Below, one piece after another: positions 49,530-57,427 of a DNA stretch of 64,000 nt. The DNA comes from Saprospira grandis. GTDB taxonomy: Bacteria > Bacteroidota > Bacteroidia > Chitinophagales > Saprospiraceae. The first letter of the stretch is position 1; every line of letters begins with the position of its first letter. Under the pieces are notes generated by a model. That model was not told the DNA's origin, made no database searches, and was given only the letters and a program-made list of their open reading frames with translations. A program made the position numbers and the translations under genes. The stretch lies in contig NZ_CP110854.1 in NCBI RefSeq assembly GCF_027594745.1, positions 868,001 through 932,000 on the forward strand. Reading direction: 5' to 3'.

Positions 49530-51047
49530 TTAGTTGCTTAGTTTTTGAATATCCTCTCGGCAGCTCAATTCTAGTTCATAGTATTTTTGATGTTGCTGCT
49601 TAGCGCCATTTTCGGCCAGCCGAATATTTTCTGCATTAGTGAAAAGATGGCTTTCCCACTGCTTGGCATCACAAACTTCTTGTTTGGCTTCTACCTCTTT
49701 TTTGATCTTTTTTTCAAGGGACTTATACTCTTTGAGCAAGGGAGCTTTGTTGGGCAAAACAAGAACCTCTTCTAGAGCGATGTCTTGTGAAGATGAATTA
49801 CCCCAATGATCAACAGAAGTAGATTTAACTCTTAGTTCTCCAGTTTGTTTTTTATAGACCATAACGGGATATCGCGATTTTGCAGCATGAGCATTAACCA
49901 AAGAGATCTCCTTAAAACGCTGATCATAAAGTTTGTCAAAATCGCTTTTGGAAATAAGGTTATACTGCTTTTCAATGCCGAAATCTGAATGACTTAAGCC
50001 TAGAAGCTTATAATATTCTCTTCCTTTTATCTTATACATTTTTGGCGCATAGTTTTTTGCTCCAAACAGCTTATCAAGCTTTTTATGCAAGCGAGTATGT
50101 TCGGCCTTAAGCTTTTTAAAGTCAGCAGTTTGCAGCTCTCCATATTTTTTAATCATGACTTGCAGCTGCTTGGCCAAATCATCAATTTGCTCGACTTGGT
50201 CCCAAAGACAATGCTGAATCAAAAAGCAATCTAGGCTGTTTGTTTTGCTGCGGCCATGCATAAAGGCAGAAGCTTTAAGTAGGCCTGTAATTTTTTTCCA
50301 TTTACGGTCAGAGACATAAATAGGAGCCTTCTTTTTGCTGCTCTGGGCAAGGCTCTTTTTTAATCGGCAGATAATTTCTATAGACTCTTCAGATAGCTCG
50401 ACCGCTTTGATCTTTTTTTGCCAATCTTCAAATTCATCTAGGTCAATTTTATCTTCTTCGTTCAATTTCAAATCATTAGATGCACCTTCTCCTTTCAAAA
50501 ATTGCATAAAGTCATCTTCCGACTCAATATTATTGACATGAAAGCGCACAATAAAGCGATCCCAAAGCGCTTCTAAGCCCAAGCCTTGACGAGGCAATTC
50601 ATTTGAGGCGGCAATCAAGCCTTTGAGCTTAATTTTTTCCTCCTGCTCTCCATTCCGATACAGTTTTTCATTCATTACGGTAAGTAGGGCGTTCTGAATG
50701 GCTGGACCAGATTTCCAGATTTCATCCAAGAAAACAATTTCGGCCCCAGGTAAGTAGTTGGCTGTTTTGCGCTCGTATTTGTCTTCATTCTTCAGTTTGC
50801 TGATAGAAACTGGTCCAAAAATTTCTTCGGGCGTGCTAAATTTAGACATGAGGTACTCAAAGGATTTCCCCCCCTTAAAAATTTGAGCTAGGCGTCTTGC
50901 AATTAGGCTTTTTGCTACACCCGGAGGGCCCAATAAAAAAATGTTTTCTTCGGCCAAAATGGCCAAAATAGCCAATTTAATGAGCTCTTCTCTTTCATAA
51001 AGGCTTTGGCTTAATGCCTTGCAAATCTTATTGATCTTCTGTTTCAT
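49530..51047 (-). CDS. RavA-like MoxR AAA+ ATPase
   Basis: A 505-residue AAA+ ATPase of the MoxR class, RavA branch. Walker A is GPPGVAKS (40-47), Walker B is IVFLDE (104-109), and sensor 1 is IAASNELPRQG. The arginine-finger region ALWDRFIVRF and a C-terminal helical discontinuous-triple-helix-like region fit RavA. In E. coli RavA acts with ViaA on respiratory complexes and in stress or antibiotic tolerance; MoxR/VWA pairs are often chaperone-like assembly factors. Its partner viaA lies 68 bp downstream and is interrupted. It ends a small gene cluster enclosed by long direct repeats. Confidence 0.88.
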   Translation of the reverse strand: MKQKINKICKALSQSLYEREELIKLAILAILAEENIFLLGPPGVAKSLIARRLAQIFKGGKSFEYLMSKFSTPEEIFGPVSISKLKNEDKYERKTANYLPGAEIVFLDEIWKSGPAIQNALLTVMNEKLYRNGEQEEKIKLKGLIAASNELPRQGLGLEALWDRFIVRFHVNNIESEDDFMQFLKGEGASNDLKLNEEDKIDLDEFEDWQKKIKAVELSEESIEIICRLKKSLAQSSKKKAPIYVSDRKWKKITGLLKASAFMHGRSKTNSLDCFLIQHCLWDQVEQIDDLAKQLQVMIKKYGELQTADFKKLKAEHTRLHKKLDKLFGAKNYAPKMYKIKGREYYKLLGLSHSDFGIEKQYNLISKSDFDKLYDQRFKEISLVNAHAAKSRYPVMVYKKQTGELRVKSTSVDHWGNSSSQDIALEEVLVLPNKAPLLKEYKSLEKKIKKEVEAKQEVCDAKQWESHLFTNAENIRLAENGAKQQHQKYYELELSCREDIQKLSN

Positions 51048-51084
51048 TGAATCAAGTTTTATGGTTAATTACTGTTTTTAAAAA

Positions 51085-51110
51085 GCAGGCGGTATAGCAA
51101 AACCGCCTGC
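51085..51110 (-). terminator. Terminator of the 47-residue gene
   Basis: A stem GCAGGCGGT/ACCGCCTGC with an 8-nt loop is followed on the minus strand by TTTTTAAAA. It lies 22 bp after the small-gene stop and 38 bp before the ravA start, so ravA may need its own promoter. Confidence 0.7.
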
Positions 51111-51131
51111 AGATCTTAGCTTAGAATTTGC

Positions 51132-51275
51132 TTAGCTGCTCTTCTTTTTTTGGTTCGTATTGAGCTGCTTCCCACGGTTTCCCTGGTTTTTTGAATAGGT
51201 TTTGTTGGTGCCCTTTGTCCCCTTATTGGCATTCTTGATGTCGGCCTGATGGTTTGATTTTTTCTGTTTAGACAT
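51132..51275 (-). CDS. Small hydrophilic protein (47 residues)
   Basis: A short gene too small for ordinary length filters. The ATG is at 51273-51275 and the TAA at 51132-51134. The product is very polar and Asn/Lys/Gly/Gln-rich: MSKQKKSNHQADIKNANKGT, then KGTNKTYSKNQGNRGKQLNT, then a basic end. The NANKGTxGTNKxYxKxQGNRGKQ pattern recalls small disordered proteins I have seen in Bacteroidetes; this is from memory, not a search. A terminator follows directly, which supports it as a real transcript. Function unknown. Confidence 0.6.
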   Translation of the reverse strand: MSKQKKSNHQADIKNANKGTKGTNKTYSKNQGNRGKQLNTNQKKKSS

Positions 51276-51653
51276 AAAAAAGTTTTAAATGATAAATGAT
51301 TAAATATGGACATAGGATGCCCTGACCGCTTAATGCAGTTTTTTAATTTTGATTAAATTTTAATAGGATATTTAACTGATTAGCTGCCTTTTAAGGCGGC
51401 TTTTATAAAGTTATAAGCTATTGGCTTTCGTTATTTTGCTTAGCCTTGCTTTTTTGTCTAAGACAAAGATAGAGCAAGCCACAAGAGAAAAAAAATGGCC
51501 ATTTTGCAATCGGTCCAAAAGCGGGGCTAATCGGTCCAAATTGGCCCTTTTTTAAGCTCAGTTTTGCGAAAAAAACTGCAAAGCCTTTGTTTATCGGACT
51601 TTCAGCCATTTTGAAAAAAAATGCAACTTGGGGCTAATCCGCCAAAGCTGCAT
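51276..51653. other. Gap between the 47-residue gene and the LytTR terminator
   Basis: I see no convincing gene. A 63-codon open frame on the minus strand (51418-51609) shows no family features and odd composition. AT-rich DNA with one short inverted repeat near 51384-51405 (GCTGCCTTTTAAGGCGGC). Confidence 0.4.
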
Positions 51654-51692
51654 GAAAAAAGCGCTATCTCCAATCCGGAAATAGCGCTTTTA
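51654..51692. terminator. Terminator downstream of the LytTR gene
   Basis: AAAGCGCTAT pairs with ATAGCGCTTT, extended by TCC/GGA near the loop, flanked by A-runs and T-runs. It lies 22 bp after the LytTR stop. Confidence 0.7.
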
Positions 51693-51713
51693 GCTTGTTC
51701 AAAACCCTTGATA

Positions 51714-52271
51714 TTAGTTGATTTCTGCCCTTTTGATCGTTTGAGCATCTTTTATCTGCCTAAAAATAGAGCGACTGATGTCTACCTGCTCTCCATTCAC
51801 TAAACGAGCATGATAGGTTTTACTATTGTTATAAGGATTATTAAACTCATGAATAGATACAATGGCCCGCTTATTTACAATAATCGATTTGCCAGAGAGA
51901 AAGTCAGCCCCCAAATCACTCTTTAATTTATTCAACATGTTTTCAATCGGAATTTCTCGCTGCAGCCCCTCAAAAAGAAGCACCAAACGATCCGACTTCG
52001 CATATAAAATCTGCCGATGGTTAATGCAATAATAATCTTTGCTGTCTACTTCTTCCGGATTCATTTCCAGAAAAAAATAATTATTGTCTACTTCCGAAGC
52101 ATTTCCCATGTTCAACATCGCCTGTTTTAGGGCCGCTGTATTGGGCAACTGCATGTTCCCCTCCTTGAGCAGATTCGGGTTTTCTTGCAGATAGAAAACA
52201 CCCAAAATACTGAGTAAAGAAAGACTAATGATGCCCACTAACATGAAAATACCTTTAATAATTGTGTACAT
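51714..52271 (-). CDS. Membrane-anchored LytTR-domain regulator
   Basis: A 185-residue protein with an N-terminal transmembrane helix (about 4-28, IIKGIFMLVGIISLSLLSIL) and a C-terminal LytTR-type DNA-binding domain (about 80-180). Hallmarks are YYCINHRQILYAKSDRLVLL and SGKSIIVNKRAIVSIHEFNN then YHARLVNGEQVDISRSIFR. LytTR domains bind direct repeats in promoters. The single helix without a visible sensor suggests a tethered regulator, possibly needing cleavage. It lies upstream of the ravA cluster on the same strand. Confidence 0.82.
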   Translation of the reverse strand: MYTIIKGIFMLVGIISLSLLSILGVFYLQENPNLLKEGNMQLPNTAALKQAMLNMGNASEVDNNYFFLEMNPEEVDSKDYYCINHRQILYAKSDRLVLLFEGLQREIPIENMLNKLKSDLGADFLSGKSIIVNKRAIVSIHEFNNPYNNSKTYHARLVNGEQVDISRSIFRQIKDAQTIKRAEIN

Positions 52272-52340
52272 AAAAGCTTAGTTTTTAGGATGAAGGTTAA
52301 TTATGGACAACAATTTAAGATAAAATAACAGAGCTTCCAA

Positions 52341-52640
52341 TTTTGTGCTCTTCTCTTTTTTTTGGGGCCCGCGGCCAGCAAAGCTGGCCGCCGCTATGCT
52401 CCGCGGCTCGCTGTTCGCTCGGCCCTGCGCGGGCTGCGCCCGCTGGGTCTGGCCTGCGGCCACCGCTGCGCAGCGCTGGGCCGCTCCTCTTTCTTTTTCA
52501 CTTTTTGGCCCTCTTCTCTGGCCTCCAAAAGGATCAAAACCCTAGGTTTTGATCCTTTTTTTATGCCCAATTATTAATAATAAGTTAAGTTGCTAACTTA
52601 ATGAACTTATCACTCCATAGTAATGAGCTAGCTTTTTACT
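52341..52640. repeat. Long direct repeat A, copy 2
   Basis: Near-identical to 46819-47117. The match starts in TTTTGTGCTCTTCTC and ends in GAGCTAGCTTTTT. It begins 70 bp upstream of the LytTR gene start, marking the right edge of the inserted block. Confidence 0.9.
52356..52489 (+). repeat. Modular GC-rich repeat R18
   Basis: Practically identical to R16 over all slots, including the GCGGGCTGCGCCCGC hairpin. Unlike most copies, its GGGGC end faces the 5' end of the LytTR gene at 85 bp. Confidence 0.85.
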
Positions 52641-52739
52641 AGCTCTGCTTTAGCTTAACCTAGCTTTTTACTACAATTTTCTTGCTCTAGGTTTCCAGCT
52701 AGAGGGCCAGATACCCACGCTACAGGGCCGAAGGCCCTC

Positions 52740-52877
52740 TGGCTGAGGGATGGATAAGGGTGGCCCGTAGGGCCAGACCGAGCAAAAATGCGCAGCATTT
52801 TTTGCGAAGGGCCGAGCAAACCTGCGAGCCCTGACACAGCCCGACCCGAGCGAAGCGAGTGGGCAGCCCCAAAAAAA
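52740..52877 (-). repeat. Modular GC-rich repeat R19
   Basis: Practically identical to R17, including the AAAAATGCGCAGCATTTTT slot. It ends CAGCCCCAAAAAAA, 66 bp from the htpG stop. Confidence 0.85.
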
Positions 52878-52887
52878 CATAAAAAAA

Positions 52888-52913
52888 TCCTGTCCAACCG
52901 AAGTTAGACAGGA
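52888..52913 (-). terminator. Terminator of htpG
   Basis: Same hairpin as at 47525-47550 (TCCTGTC..GACAGGA, CGAA loop). A T-run follows on the minus strand. It lies 30 bp after the htpG stop. Confidence 0.8.
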
Positions 52914-52942
52914 CTGCACTGTATTCACTACTTACTAAAATA

Positions 52943-54802
52943 CTACTTATTCATCCAGCTGAGGGCTTGTTGCACAAAGTTGGTTAAGTCTGCCCCCTTG
53001 AGCATACCTTGCTGCAATTGGGCCAATTGATACAATTGCTTGGCCTTATCGGCATCTTTGCTTTCCAAAATGCTGCTGATTAGCGGGTGGTTGCTATTGA
53101 CCACCAAGTTGAAAAACTCGGGCATATTGTTATTGCCGCCTTGGAGCATAGACATCTCCTGCATACGGCGCATAAACTCTGGGCGAGTAATCATCAGCGG
53201 GAAGCTATCGGGAGAAAGGGCCTCGAGTTGGATATTCACTTGGCTATTGCTCACGGCCGTGCGGAAAATCTCTTCGACCTCCTTGCTTTGCTCCTCATTG
53301 AGGACCGACTCCTGCTCTTCGTCTTTTTGGATCAATTTGTCGATGCTATCGCTATCTACACGCACAAAGCGGGTATTTTCTAGCTCTTGCTCCAACTTTT
53401 GGATAAAGTGCGTGTCAATAACGCTATCAAATTGGAGGACATCGTAGCCGGCTTGTTTAGCCGTTTGGATGTAAGCATCTTGGGCCTCTACTTGGTTGGC
53501 ATAAAGGTAAATGAGCTGGCCGTTTTTGTCGGTTTGTTGCTCCTTAATCTGCTCCTTATACTCCTCTAGAGTGGCCAACTTGCCTTCGGTATTTTGCAAG
53601 AGCATAAACTTGCTGGCCTTTTTGGCAAACTTATCTTCAGAGATATAGCCATACTTGATGAAGATGTTCATATTCTCCCATTTTTCCTCAAAGGTTTGGC
53701 GTTCTTTGCGGAAAATCTCGTGGAGTTTATCGGCCACCTTCTTCGTGATATAGTCCGTAATTTTCTTTACGTTACGGTCACTTTGTAGGTAAGAGCGAGA
53801 AACGTTTAGGGGAATATCGGGCGAGTCGATCACCCCATGCAAGAGCGTGAGAAACTCGGGAACAATCTCTTTTACCTCATCGGTCACATAGACCTGATTG
53901 GCATAGAGTTGAATTTTATTGCGCTGTACCTCCATTTGGTTGCCCAATTTGGGGAAGTACAAAATACCGGTTAGATCAAAGGGATAATCGATATTGAGGT
54001 GAACCCAGAACAGAGGGGGCTCGCTAGTGGGGTAAAGCTCGTTGTAAAAGGCTTTATAATCCTCTTCGCTAAGCTCATTGGGTTGTTTTTTCCAGGCTGG
54101 ACGAGGATTGTTGATGATATTGGGAACCGTCTTCGTTTCATAAGTAGGTTCATCCTCTTCATTTTCCTTGGGCAGTTCGATTTGCTCTTCACGACTTCCG
54201 AATTGGATTTCGATGGGCAAGAACTTACAATATTTATCGAGTAGGCCTTGGATGCGGGCATCTTGGGCAAACTCATCATCCTCATCATTGAGGTAAAGGA
54301 TGACTTCGGTACCGCGATCTGTTTTTTCGATATCCTCTAGGGTATATTCGGGATCGCCTTCACAGCTCCATTGCACAGCTTTGGCCCCTTCTTTATAAGA
54401 GAGCGTACGCACTTCTACCTTTTTGGCCACCATAAAAGCCGAGTAAAAGCCCAGACCAAAATGGCCGATAATACTGGCTTCGTCTTGGTATTGCTCCAAA
54501 AACTCTTTGGCAGAAGAAAAAGCGACCTGATTGAGGTACTTCATCACTTCTTCTTCGGTCATACCGATCCCTTGGTCCTTAATGGTTAGGGTTTTGGCCT
54601 CTGGGTTGGCGATAATTTGGATACGGGGGTTATCTACCTTGCCGGGGACTTCGCCACGGTTGGCCAAGGTAAGTAACTTAGAGCTGGCATCTACAGCATT
54701 GGCGACAAGCTCGCGCAAAAAGATTTCATGATCAGAGTAGAGAAATTTCTTAATAATCGGGAAGATATTCTCGGTTTGTACCGAAATGTTACCTTTCTGC
54801 AT
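52943..54802 (-). CDS. htpG: Molecular chaperone HtpG (Hsp90)
   Basis: A 619-residue Hsp90. The GHKL ATPase domain contains RELVANAVDASSKL with Glu31 and Asn35, DQGIGMT with Asp76, and GHFGLGFYSAF. The middle domain has LNVSRSYLQSDRNVKKI, followed by a C-terminal dimerisation part ending SWMNK. Length is normal for bacterial HtpG. The start at 54800-54802 gives MQKGNISVQT. It ends in the duplicated repeat B. It promotes folding of client proteins under stress. Confidence 0.97.
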   Translation of the reverse strand: MQKGNISVQTENIFPIIKKFLYSDHEIFLRELVANAVDASSKLLTLANRGEVPGKVDNPRIQIIANPEAKTLTIKDQGIGMTEEEVMKYLNQVAFSSAKEFLEQYQDEASIIGHFGLGFYSAFMVAKKVEVRTLSYKEGAKAVQWSCEGDPEYTLEDIEKTDRGTEVILYLNDEDDEFAQDARIQGLLDKYCKFLPIEIQFGSREEQIELPKENEEDEPTYETKTVPNIINNPRPAWKKQPNELSEEDYKAFYNELYPTSEPPLFWVHLNIDYPFDLTGILYFPKLGNQMEVQRNKIQLYANQVYVTDEVKEIVPEFLTLLHGVIDSPDIPLNVSRSYLQSDRNVKKITDYITKKVADKLHEIFRKERQTFEEKWENMNIFIKYGYISEDKFAKKASKFMLLQNTEGKLATLEEYKEQIKEQQTDKNGQLIYLYANQVEAQDAYIQTAKQAGYDVLQFDSVIDTHFIQKLEQELENTRFVRVDSDSIDKLIQKDEEQESVLNEEQSKEVEEIFRTAVSNSQVNIQLEALSPDSFPLMITRPEFMRRMQEMSMLQGGNNNMPEFFNLVVNSNHPLISSILESKDADKAKQLYQLAQLQQGMLKGADLTNFVQQALSWMNK

Positions 54803-54908
54803 GTTGTGTTATTTTTTAGTCGATCTAATACAAGTTTATTGATCCAGTATGGATCTCAGCAGCCCTTTTTTCAAAGCTTGTTCCAAGGCCGTATTTACTG
54901 ACAGTTTG

Positions 54909-55460
54909 TCAGTTTTTGTCTTTTTCTGTCAGGGGGTACTGGGCCAAAAGGGCCAAAATTTTGGGATCGCCTTGGAGCTCGGCATGTTGGCGGATGCTCA
55001 TACCGCGTTGGTCCTTATGTTCTGGATTGGCTCCGGCATCGAGCAGGGCCTTGGCGAGTTCTTCATGGCCAAAGGTAACGGCAAAGGTAAGGGCCGTAGC
55101 TCCATTATAATTTTCTTGATCGACTGTTGCGCCGGCCTCAATCAATTGTTGTAGGGCTTGGGCGTAGCCTTTGAAGCAAACGCCCATTAGGGCGGTATTG
55201 CCAGAGGCATCTTGATGGTCCAAATTGGCCCCTGCTTTAATGAGATGGGCCAAAATGTCAGCCTGCTCATAATAAGCGGCTAAAATAAGCAGATTATGTC
55301 CCCTTGCATTTTGGGCCTCCAACAAAGTCGGATCCTCTTTAAGCAAAGTTTGGAGTTTGGCCAATTCGCCTTGGCGGACCGCATCAAAGGCGGCTTCTTT
55401 TTGGGCCGAAAGAAATTGGGTGCTCAACAAAAACAAGAAGAGATATAGATACTTTTTCAT
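54909..55460 (-). CDS. Secreted ankyrin-repeat protein next to catalase
   Basis: A 183-residue protein with a signal peptide ending at LSAQ (residue 19) and four ankyrin repeats (about 25-165), for example RGHNLLILAAYYEQADILAH, GNTALMGVCFKGYAQALQQL and GATALTFAVTFGHEELAKAL. It follows the catalase gene by 61 bp. In Pseudomonas the ankyrin protein AnkB, encoded beside katB, is needed for full catalase activity. The same pairing suggests a catalase accessory, probably in the periplasm. That link is inferred from context. Confidence 0.85.
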   Translation of the reverse strand: MKKYLYLFLFLLSTQFLSAQKEAAFDAVRQGELAKLQTLLKEDPTLLEAQNARGHNLLILAAYYEQADILAHLIKAGANLDHQDASGNTALMGVCFKGYAQALQQLIEAGATVDQENYNGATALTFAVTFGHEELAKALLDAGANPEHKDQRGMSIRQHAELQGDPKILALLAQYPLTEKDKN

Positions 55461-55484
55461 GGCTAATGGTCTTTTTTTTAAAAA

Positions 55485-55506
55485 AGCAGCCCCAAAAGGG
55501 GCTGCT
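55485..55506 (-). terminator. Intercistronic terminator between katA and the ankyrin gene
   Basis: AGCAGCCCC pairs with GGGGCTGCT around AAAA, followed on the minus strand by a T-run. It could reduce but not abolish transcription of the ankyrin gene from the catalase promoter. Confidence 0.7.
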
Positions 55507-55521
55507 GGCGGTAGAATAGAA

Positions 55522-57036
55522 TTACTTCATGAAATCCTTTTGGCTAAAGCCTAGGGCTTTGGCTAGGCGCATGCCGTACTCTGCATCGGCCTTATAGAAA
55601 TAGCCGATCATAGTTTTTTGGATATTTTTGTCTTTCACTTGGCCAAGATCGCCGGCTAGGTTGCTAATCAAGTTCTTTTGGTCCTTTTTAGAGAGGCTGC
55701 GGTAGAACTCGCCAGCTTGGGCAAAATCATTGGTTTTAGAGATTTTTTTTTGTCCAATTTTAGCCTGCTTAATCATTTGTTGATTGGCTCGGTACTGATT
55801 ATCATCAGTGAGTTGGGCGCGGCTACTGGGTTGGTAATTCACATCTGCATTTTCAAAGTTTTGGTTACGGCTGCTGGCGTAGCTATCTGAATTATAGTTA
55901 TCGACCTGCATTTTGGGGCGGTTCACTTCTGACTGCAGATAGTTGGGGCCTAAGCGGTGGCGGTGCGTATCGAAATAAGAGAACAGGCGGCCTTGCAAAA
56001 GCTTATCTTCAGAGGGTTCTACGCCGGGGATGAGGCTGCCGGGAGAAAAGGCAATAGACTCTACCTGTTGAAAATAATTGCGTGGATTTTTATTCAAATA
56101 CATGGTCCCGATTTTAATCATCTCAATTTTATCCTCGGGCCAGTGTTTAGTGGCATCTAGGGGCCAAAAATCAAAGCTATGGATATCTTCTGCTTTGATA
56201 ATCTGCACATAGAGGTCCCAAGCTGGGTAGCGGCCTTCCTTGATGTCGGTAAACAAAGAAACCGTAGCATGTTGCCAGTCCTTGGCTTGTTGTTCGGCGG
56301 CTTCTTTTATCGTTAGGTTCTTTTCGCCTTGTTTAGAGACCCAAGTATACTTCACATAGACCATTTCGCCCTTTTTGTTGATCCATTTGAAGCCATGCAC
56401 ACTACTTCCATTCATATACTGATAGCCCTTGGGGATACCATAATCAGAATAGAGGCGAGTGAGCATATGAGTAGACTCTGGAATATGCGAGAAGAAGTCG
56501 AAAAAGCGGTTGGGGTCTTGTTTATTGGTCACTGGAGAAGGCTTTAGGGAGTGGACCATATCGGGAAACTTGATGGCATCTCGGATAAAGAAGACGGGGA
56601 GATTATTGCCCACAATATCATAATTGCCCATTTCGGTATAGAACTTCACGGCAAAACCGCGGGGATCACGGGCCGTTTCGGGAGAACCTTTACCGTGAAT
56701 TACAGTAGAAAAACGAACGGCTACCTCTGTTTTTTGTCCTGCTTTTTGAAAAGGGGCCGCCATGGTATATTCCGACATATCCTTACTGGCCTCAAAATAG
56801 CCAAAGGCGCCAGCGCCACGGGCGTGGACCACTCTTTCGGGGATGCGTTCACGGTCAAAAGCGGCCAGTTTTTCAATCAGGTAAATATCTTCTAAAAGCA
56901 CGGGGCCATACTCCCCTACTGTTTTAGAATTTTGGTTGTCGCCAACAGGGGCGCCAGTGTTGGAGCGCAATACTTCTTGAGCTTGCAGGCCAAAGCCAAG
57001 CAGCAAGAAAAGCGCAATACATAGTGGTTTACTCAT
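55522..57036 (-). CDS. Secreted haem catalase
   Basis: A 504-residue monofunctional catalase that converts hydrogen peroxide to water and oxygen. A signal peptide ends at LQAQ (residue 20), so it should act in the periplasm, like KatB. The catalytic His71 lies in VVHARGAGAFG, the distal Asn in IVGNNLPVFFIRD (144/145), and the proximal haem Tyr354 in RLFSYFDTHRHRLGPNY. The catalase immune-responsive region follows. Length fits small-subunit catalases. The ankyrin protein gene is downstream. Confidence 0.95.
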   Translation of the reverse strand: MSKPLCIALFLLLGFGLQAQEVLRSNTGAPVGDNQNSKTVGEYGPVLLEDIYLIEKLAAFDRERIPERVVHARGAGAFGYFEASKDMSEYTMAAPFQKAGQKTEVAVRFSTVIHGKGSPETARDPRGFAVKFYTEMGNYDIVGNNLPVFFIRDAIKFPDMVHSLKPSPVTNKQDPNRFFDFFSHIPESTHMLTRLYSDYGIPKGYQYMNGSSVHGFKWINKKGEMVYVKYTWVSKQGEKNLTIKEAAEQQAKDWQHATVSLFTDIKEGRYPAWDLYVQIIKAEDIHSFDFWPLDATKHWPEDKIEMIKIGTMYLNKNPRNYFQQVESIAFSPGSLIPGVEPSEDKLLQGRLFSYFDTHRHRLGPNYLQSEVNRPKMQVDNYNSDSYASSRNQNFENADVNYQPSSRAQLTDDNQYRANQQMIKQAKIGQKKISKTNDFAQAGEFYRSLSKKDQKNLISNLAGDLGQVKDKNIQKTMIGYFYKADAEYGMRLAKALGFSQKDFMK

Positions 57037-57153
57037 CTTAAAATAGATTTTGATTAAAAACTAGGGCTAAAGTAAAAGATGAGTAGTATTGTTACAATTG
57101 ATATTATTCAGCCCAATATCTATACAATCAATATTAGGGTTTAGGGGGCTGCA

Positions 57154-57354
57154 GGCGATGCCCTTAAAAAATAGCTGGCCGAGCCAAAAAATCAGAGCAA
57201 AGAGGGCCAAAGCAGGGCGATTACATCTGGCTGAGGGATGGACAAGGGTGGCCGAAGGCCAGACCAAGGCGGCAAAGCCGCCGCAGGGCCGAGCAGACCT
57301 GCGAGCCCTGAAACAGCCCGACCCGAGCGAAGCGAGTGGGCAGCCCCAAAAAAA
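57154..57354 (-). repeat. Modular GC-rich repeat R20 with extension
   Basis: The core (57228-57354) ends CAGCCCCAAAAAAAA. Slot 2 is GGCGGCAAAGCCGCC, slot 3 is TGGCCGAAGGCCA, and the end is GGCTGAGGGATGG. The extension 57154-57227 carries CCCTTAAAAAATAGCTGGCC as in R5. It lies 73 bp from the metalloprotease stop, with a terminator between. Confidence 0.8.
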
Positions 57355-57387
57355 ACTCCCCTCAATAAAGATTGAGAGGAGTTCAGA
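57353..57387 (-). terminator. Terminator of the M43 metalloprotease
   Basis: AACTCCCCTCAAT pairs with ATTGAGAGGAGTT (one G-U on the minus strand) around AAAG. A T-run follows on the minus strand, 41 bp after the stop. Confidence 0.8.
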
Positions 57388-57427
57388 AATAGAAACCAGC
57401 TTAAAGGGTTGCTCTATTATTTAGGGC

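Larger units (their letters stand above)
52740..52913. repeat. Long direct repeat B, copy 2
   Basis: Matches 47376-47550 with one or two differences after the poly-A. Includes R19 and the htpG terminator (52888-52913). Confidence 0.9.

Noticed and set aside
51116..51313. 65-codon minus-strand frame
   Set aside because: The 47-codon frame in the same DNA has better start, composition and terminator fit.
51418..51609. 63-codon minus-strand frame
   Set aside because: No similarity, unusual composition, no start signal; may be chance.
46819..52913. Insertion sequence or transposon around the RavA block
   Set aside because: No transposase, integrase or terminal inverted repeats are visible; only long direct repeats are present.
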